Source: Kuafuiihalomonas sp964477875
GTDB taxonomy: Bacteria; Myxococcota; Kuafuiibacteriia; Kuafuiibacteriales; Kuafuiibacteriaceae
Direction of reading: 5' to 3'
DNA length: 5,871 nucleotides
Assembly (NCBI GenBank): GCA_964477875.1
Contig: CAYZFR010000224.1
Span: 1-5,871, forward strand
The notes below the pieces were generated by a model. The model did no database searches. It was not told where the DNA came from and was given only the letters and a program-made list of their open reading frames with translations. Position numbers and translations under genes: made by a program. Positions 4,001-5,871 of the stretch are shown piece after piece (within the stretch, counting starts at the first letter, position 1; every line of letters starts with the position of its first letter).

Positions 4001-5871
4001 CGGAGGTGACCGTCCCTCTCGAGATGCAGATTTTCGACGACGCCAGCGTTGCTTTGTACGGCAGCGGCGGATCGATCTTCGCCGACAATCCGCTCGGCGG
4101 AGAGCCCCTGGAGCTCATCGTGGAGCCGGGAGCGATCCCCAATCGAACGAAGATCAAGATGACCGGACTCACGACCAACGAGTTCGACCAGCGCGTCGAC
4201 GGCGTACAGCCGGACGGCGGCACGGCTGTTCTGAGCGTCCAGGTCGACTGGAGTGGCGACGAGCTCTTGGAGCCCGCTGACGTCCGTTTCCCGATCTCCG
4301 AGCCCAACCTTCAGCTCGCCCCAGGCGAGACGGCCGCTGAAACGCAGTTCGCACTGACGCAAGCTCTTCCGATCGAGATCCAAGGAGAGTCGATTCTCGC
4401 CTACGAAACCTTGGACACGATGCAGTACGAGGAGGGAGCTCTCGCCACGCATTCATATCCCATGGGAGGACTCGCTGCTCGCGTAGCCCAGCTGTCGACC
4501 GGGATCGTTCCACTACACCTCCAGAACGCCGTGTCACCATCGCTTCGAACCTCTCGCATCCTCACCGTCGTCAAGCAGGCCCAGCCAGGGGTCATCATGG
4601 GCTACGCGCTCGCGTGTCCCCCGGAAGAAGACTGCCGCGTAACACCCCCGGACAATCCGACGGCGCTCAACGCCCAGACGGCCGAGCAGCTCTTGCCCGA
4701 GGGCGGTCGTGTACTGCCCGGCGCGGTGGTGTTCGGAACGACCTCCACCTTCGGCGGTCCATCATCACAGATTCGCCCCGGCCAAACCATCGCGGTCGCC
4801 AATGAAGAGGGCCGCTTCTCCTTGGCGGCACAGAATGGCGCCTCGGGCTACGCGCTGACGGCGCACCACCCGGACTATGCCAACAACGAGGGGATCGGCG
4901 CCGTCTCGGCCGGCGACTTCCAGCCCCTCATCGCCTTCTCACAGGTCACCATCCACGCTCGTAATCCCGAAAGCGAGCAACGGAGACTGCCGCGCGTCGA
5001 GGCCTCGGTGACGCCAGTCCTTCCCGAAGTCTACGTCGACGACGACGACTCGCCCGAGCCCCGCGAAGAAGAGATTGCTCTCGTCAACGTGCGCGTGTCT
5101 TCGCTCTCCGAGACGCCCGTCACCGTTCCGACGTGGACCGACCAGAGAATGAACACCTCCACCGACGGCGACATCGAGGCAGCGACCCTCGAGCTCGTGG
5201 GCCCACCCACGGTCGTTGCTTCTGGGGCCTTCTCGAAGACATGGCAGTTCAAGTTCACGTGCGACCGTGAGGGCCTCGTCTACTTCCGATTCGTCGGCGA
5301 TGTCGACGGCCTGCGAGGCGAGACGAGACTGCCGGTCCGGTTTGGACCGCCGGACACGGGCCCGAGCTCCGACGAGGTCGCGGCTCGGCCCAACGACAAG
5401 ACCGGTCCTCGCGTGATCCAAAGCTTCCCCGTCCAGGACTCTCGCAGCAGCACCTCCGGCTCGATTCGCCTGAGCTTCAGCGAACCCGTTCGCAAGACCA
5501 TCGAGGACGGACACAACTGGTATTCCATCGTCCCGGATCCAGGCGAGCTACCGCTCGTCGAAGTCTCGGAAGCTCAGTCGGAGGTCTCGATGTCTTGGAG
5601 TGAGCTGCAGCCCGAGACTTACTACACGCTCACGGTCACGAATGCGGTGCGGGACATCGCCGGCATCCCCCTCGACCAGAAACCGTCGACCAAGCAAGTG
5701 AAAGAGCCCTTCGTCCTCCGTTTCAGGACCTCGGCTCACGTCGAGGTCGAAGACGCATTTCGCGAGGTCCAATTCGGCGGAGGCGCAGTCGTGCAAGGAA
5801 ACTTCGCCTACCTGCTGGACCGAGGAGCCCGACCGGATCGAGCGCTCAAGATCTACTCATTGTCCGATCCG
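994..5871 (+). CDS. Very large multidomain surface lipoprotein, C-terminus cut by window edge
   Basis: This one frame is open for 1626 codons (34 of them covered by the N gap) to the final base. In order it encodes: lipoprotein signal with lipobox Cys23; a Cys-rich array (47-156) with 18 Cys; a carboxypeptidase-regulatory-like fold (157-235, running into the gap); a long beta-rich region (272-700) with two 'VP..a' segments at 310-329 and 583-605; a second carboxypeptidase-regulatory-like fold (705-785); a Big_5 Ig-like fold (787-890); an Ig-like module (943-1010); a ZU5-like segment (1037-1060); a third carboxypeptidase-regulatory-like fold (about 1236-1325); an acidic linker (1348-1360); a second Big_5-like fold (1470-1581); and the start of an LVIVD-type propeller (1590-1626). 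No catalytic motif is seen. The family context suggests an envelope-anchored structural or binding protein; the ligand is unknown. Third codon positions are strongly G/C throughout, unlike all overlapping frames. Confidence 0.9.
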   Translation, partial: MPLRSPSGHYALLLLLFAATSGCDWFGGTEQAFDQRTSSTLTAAEACDGVPEGDPCAYPATSCTTGGNCVAGVCQGQGPRSCPASSSCAIGSCVEGRGCVERDVSGGSCSSAQACSSSGSTCAAGSCQADSICGTGEVCRAGSCSVCADGDTEPHCQIYMVVEVVDESGGPLPGVVIEETGGPTSSSVFYDSDEAGRALVGGLAPSTHTLGWLFTKAGRTTVYRELDVGVGDSGRXXXXXXXXXXXXXXXXXXXXXXXXXXXXXXXXXXELDVGVGDSGRTLWVPTPFLTLIDDVDVELQPSVEATYGVEGIDLTVPAAAVTTALSLRAEALAPVELPRFLPLGWSPVRALWLDVDSGLQAPLQVDVSLPEPLPAGTEVVWAEWDDATYAWKVSSQVSLTSGVDGQTVASFTMTAPGLTSTAFALVLPDAELRPINLSAGDPLPATSVVPSPLAALSAVRAKIEPEWQAASTDPAQVTAAGEVWLAGSEPSGSLVRGPLTEEYRTRNGGFRRSIRSWLTIPTHRYPSATLASEDGSSGRFPIRPAKVLDPRILQGAHQRFEVMPVVPEEASPIPATGGFVSDGAVRVHVPSGIGSGASRVRLRELDPTENEAGGTRAVQAFELDWTGSLGTNQSIDFAPSVSSEAVHFVLAERIELGGTTGWHPVARYERLTDGRLALDEPAGSEGLRGIRDRGAYALFPVSELQGVVEGMVSNTGGSARPDVVVRVVGSPWLAVSGSSGGYRILAPPGPFTVIAEDPVDFDTGSGTGTVSDPWSPVDVDLTIQPEAPSVVATHPGDGATDVSVLASVEVVFTEPVSTSSEEPLTLREEASGENVPGRSRVADEGRRIIFRPDVELTISTTYEFVVDPLLEDTSGSALTGSTVFEFTTESPPSSNLSRARLLSYAPAAMTTPCAPYDPALHPADFDPTGNEHGVPGYSAVDDTITCVVGNAGVAEPNSTVIVVNETTGRTSTVQSNSNGAFKTFVAAGETDLLSATIINQNGTEVTVPLEMQIFDDASVALYGSGGSIFADNPLGGEPLELIVEPGAIPNRTKIKMTGLTTNEFDQRVDGVQPDGGTAVLSVQVDWSGDELLEPADVRFPISEPNLQLAPGETAAETQFALTQALPIEIQGESILAYETLDTMQYEEGALATHSYPMGGLAARVAQLSTGIVPLHLQNAVSPSLRTSRILTVVKQAQPGVIMGYALACPPEEDCRVTPPDNPTALNAQTAEQLLPEGGRVLPGAVVFGTTSTFGGPSSQIRPGQTIAVANEEGRFSLAAQNGASGYALTAHHPDYANNEGIGAVSAGDFQPLIAFSQVTIHARNPESEQRRLPRVEASVTPVLPEVYVDDDDSPEPREEEIALVNVRVSSLSETPVTVPTWTDQRMNTSTDGDIEAATLELVGPPTVVASGAFSKTWQFKFTCDREGLVYFRFVGDVDGLRGETRLPVRFGPPDTGPSSDEVAARPNDKTGPRVIQSFPVQDSRSSTSGSIRLSFSEPVRKTIEDGHNWYSIVPDPGELPLVEVSEAQSEVSMSWSELQPETYYTLTVTNAVRDIAGIPLDQKPSTKQVKEPFVLRFRTSAHVEVEDAFREVQFGGGAVVQGNFAYLLDRGARPDRALKIYSLSDP
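1132..1461 (+). other. Cysteine-rich array with four C-x5/6-C-x4-C repeats (18 Cys)
   Basis: Residues 47-156 contain 18 Cys in 110 residues. Four units share the pattern C-x(5-6)-C-x-x-G-x-C: C63-C69-C74 (CTTGGNCVAGVC), C82-C88-C93 (CPASSSCAIGSC), C115-C122-C127 (CSSSGSTCAAGSC) and C133-C139-C144 (CGTGEVCRAGSC). The even number fits a disulfide-stabilised stalk outside the cytoplasm. The spacing and the 'xAGxC' endings resemble the Dickkopf-N-like cysteine-rich repeats found in many myxobacterial lipoproteins; that family name is a comparison by eye. Confidence 0.7.
1462..1700 (+). other. Carboxypeptidase-regulatory-like beta-sandwich, interrupted by the gap
   Basis: After the last Cys, QIYMVVEVVDESGGPLPGVVI is followed by a 'DEAGRA...GL.P..HTL' turn and another strand. 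This is the usual CarboxypepD_reg / prealbumin-like pattern: strand, 'G.PLpGv.V', strand, 'tDe.Gra...gL.pg.yt'. The domain then runs into the N gap; if the contigs are merged it continues with TLWVPTPFLTLIDDVDVELQ. Confidence 0.6.
1666..1700 (+). repeat. 35-bp contig-end duplicate, left copy
   Basis: Identical base for base to 1801-1835. This copy ends exactly where the N run begins. Both copies are in the same reading frame (encoding ELDVGVGDSGR and a split Thr). Confidence 0.95.
1701..1800. other. Assembly gap of 100 N
   Basis: Exactly 100 N, a common default scaffold spacer, flanked directly by identical 35-bp sequences. It interrupts the lipoprotein gene. See the finding on the probable contig overlap. 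Confidence 0.99.
1801..1835 (+). repeat. 35-bp contig-end duplicate, right copy
   Basis: Identical to 1666-1700 and starts exactly at the end of the N run. Removing 1701-1835 (135 nt) would restore a continuous, in-frame gene. Confidence 0.95.
3106..3348 (+). other. Second carboxypeptidase-regulatory-like fold
   Basis: Residues 705-785: QGVVEGMVSNTGGSARPDVV, then VRVVGSPWLAVSGSSGGYRI, then LAPPGPFTVIAED. The order 'v.G.V.n.gg.a..dv.V.v', 's.sGgY.i.apPG.ftv.A' is the signature of this prealbumin-like fold. It directly precedes the Big_5 fold, with only a short linker. Confidence 0.65.
3352..3663 (+). other. Big_5 (SbsA-type Ig-like) domain
   Basis: Residues 787-890. It opens with APSVVATHPGDGATDVSV and SVEVVFTEPVS, and closes with IIFRPDVELTISTTYEFVVD and FEFTTES. 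The pattern 'P.V....P.dGatdV.....i.v.FsepV', then 'f.P...L...t.Y...v....D.sG..l.......F.T' is diagnostic for the Big_5 family of bacterial surface proteins. Confidence 0.85.
3820..4023 (+). other. Bacterial Ig-like module
   Basis: Residues 943-1010: TITCVVGNAGVAEPNSTVIV, VNETTGRTSTVQSNSNGAFK and a VAAGETDLLSATIINQNGTE strand. This has the 'G.a.pnstV.V.n..tG....v.sn.nGaF...v.ag..d.l..ti.n..G' form seen in repeated Ig-like units of bacterial adhesins. C913 just before it and C946 inside it could form a disulfide. Confidence 0.55.
4699..4968 (+). other. Third carboxypeptidase-regulatory-like fold (probable)
   Basis: Residues about 1236-1325: EGGRVLPGAVVFGTTSTFGG, then a strand IAVANEEGRFSLAAQ, then GYALTAHHPDYAN and a terminal VTIHARNP strand. 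The 'LPGAvV.......v..eeGrFsL....g..y.ltA.HPdY' order matches the same fold as 705-785, with a longer insertion between strands. A nearby close pair, C1208 and C1214 (CPPEEDC), may form a small disulfide loop in front of it. Confidence 0.5.
5401..5736 (+). other. Second Big_5-like domain
   Basis: Residues 1470-1581: TGPRVIQSFPVQDS, SIRLSFSEPVRKTIED, then LQPETYYTLTVTNAVRDIAG and FVLRFRTSA. It has the same 'P.v....P', 'i.l.FsEPV', 'L.p.t.Y.ltv...v.D.aG.pl' and final 'f..rF.T' landmarks as the first copy, with a different middle. It leads straight into the propeller repeat. Confidence 0.75.
5761..5871 (+). other. Start of an LVIVD-type beta-propeller repeat (cut by window edge)
   Basis: Residues 1590-1626 include VVQGNFAYLLDRGA followed by ALKIYSLSDP. 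The LVIVD repeat reads 'v.v.Gn.aYva....gL.i.DvsdP', one blade of a beta-propeller, and usually occurs in several copies. The match is to the first copy only; the rest lies beyond the window. Confidence 0.55.

Noticed and set aside
3145..4452. Long minus-strand open frame of 435 codons, Arg/Gly/Asp-rich
   Set aside because: It lies wholly antisense to the lipoprotein gene, has no recognisable domain or signal, and such antisense frames are expected in GC-rich genes. The plus frame here encodes clear Big_5 and Ig-like folds.
4939..5514. Minus-strand open frame of 191 codons
   Set aside because: Antisense shadow of the lipoprotein frame, with no family pattern.

Overview
The window is GC-rich bacterial DNA with a strong preference for G or C in third codon positions. 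It holds two divergently transcribed genes for exported proteins, both cut by a window edge. The mix of a lipoprotein signal, a Dickkopf-like cysteine-rich array, carboxypeptidase-regulatory-like folds, SbsA-type Ig-like (Big_5) folds and an LVIVD-type propeller repeat is most familiar from Myxococcota and related former Deltaproteobacteria. That placement is inferred from domain style and composition; no marker gene is present.

Layout. On the minus strand, an open frame runs from about position 834 leftwards off the window at position 1. It encodes a basic, Pro/Ser-rich N-terminus, a hydrophobic export segment and a recognisable putative-Ig (He_PIG / cadherin-like) domain. A spacer of about 160 bp (835-993) separates it from the second gene. 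The spacer carries a perfect 8-bp-stem hairpin, a run of eight G, and a good ribosome binding site just before position 994. On the plus strand, one frame is open from ATG 994 to the last base, about 4.9 kb with no stop. It encodes a very large lipoprotein: lipobox Cys, an 18-Cys array, then a chain of beta-sandwich modules, ending as an LVIVD-like beta-propeller appears to begin.

Assembly. Positions 1701-1800 are N. The 35 bases before the gap are identical to the 35 bases after it, both copies touch the gap, and gap plus one copy is 135 nt (45 codons). The simplest reading is two contigs that overlap by 35 bp but were joined with a default 100-N spacer. The gene is then continuous and in frame, and about 45 residues of a naive translation are artefact.

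How the parts fit. Both proteins look like cell-envelope or secreted surface proteins, and their head-to-head arrangement allows shared regulation from the spacer. No enzyme, mobile element, RNA gene or CRISPR array was found. Residue numbers for the large protein count from ATG 994 and include the N placeholder; subtract 45 after the gap if the contigs are merged.
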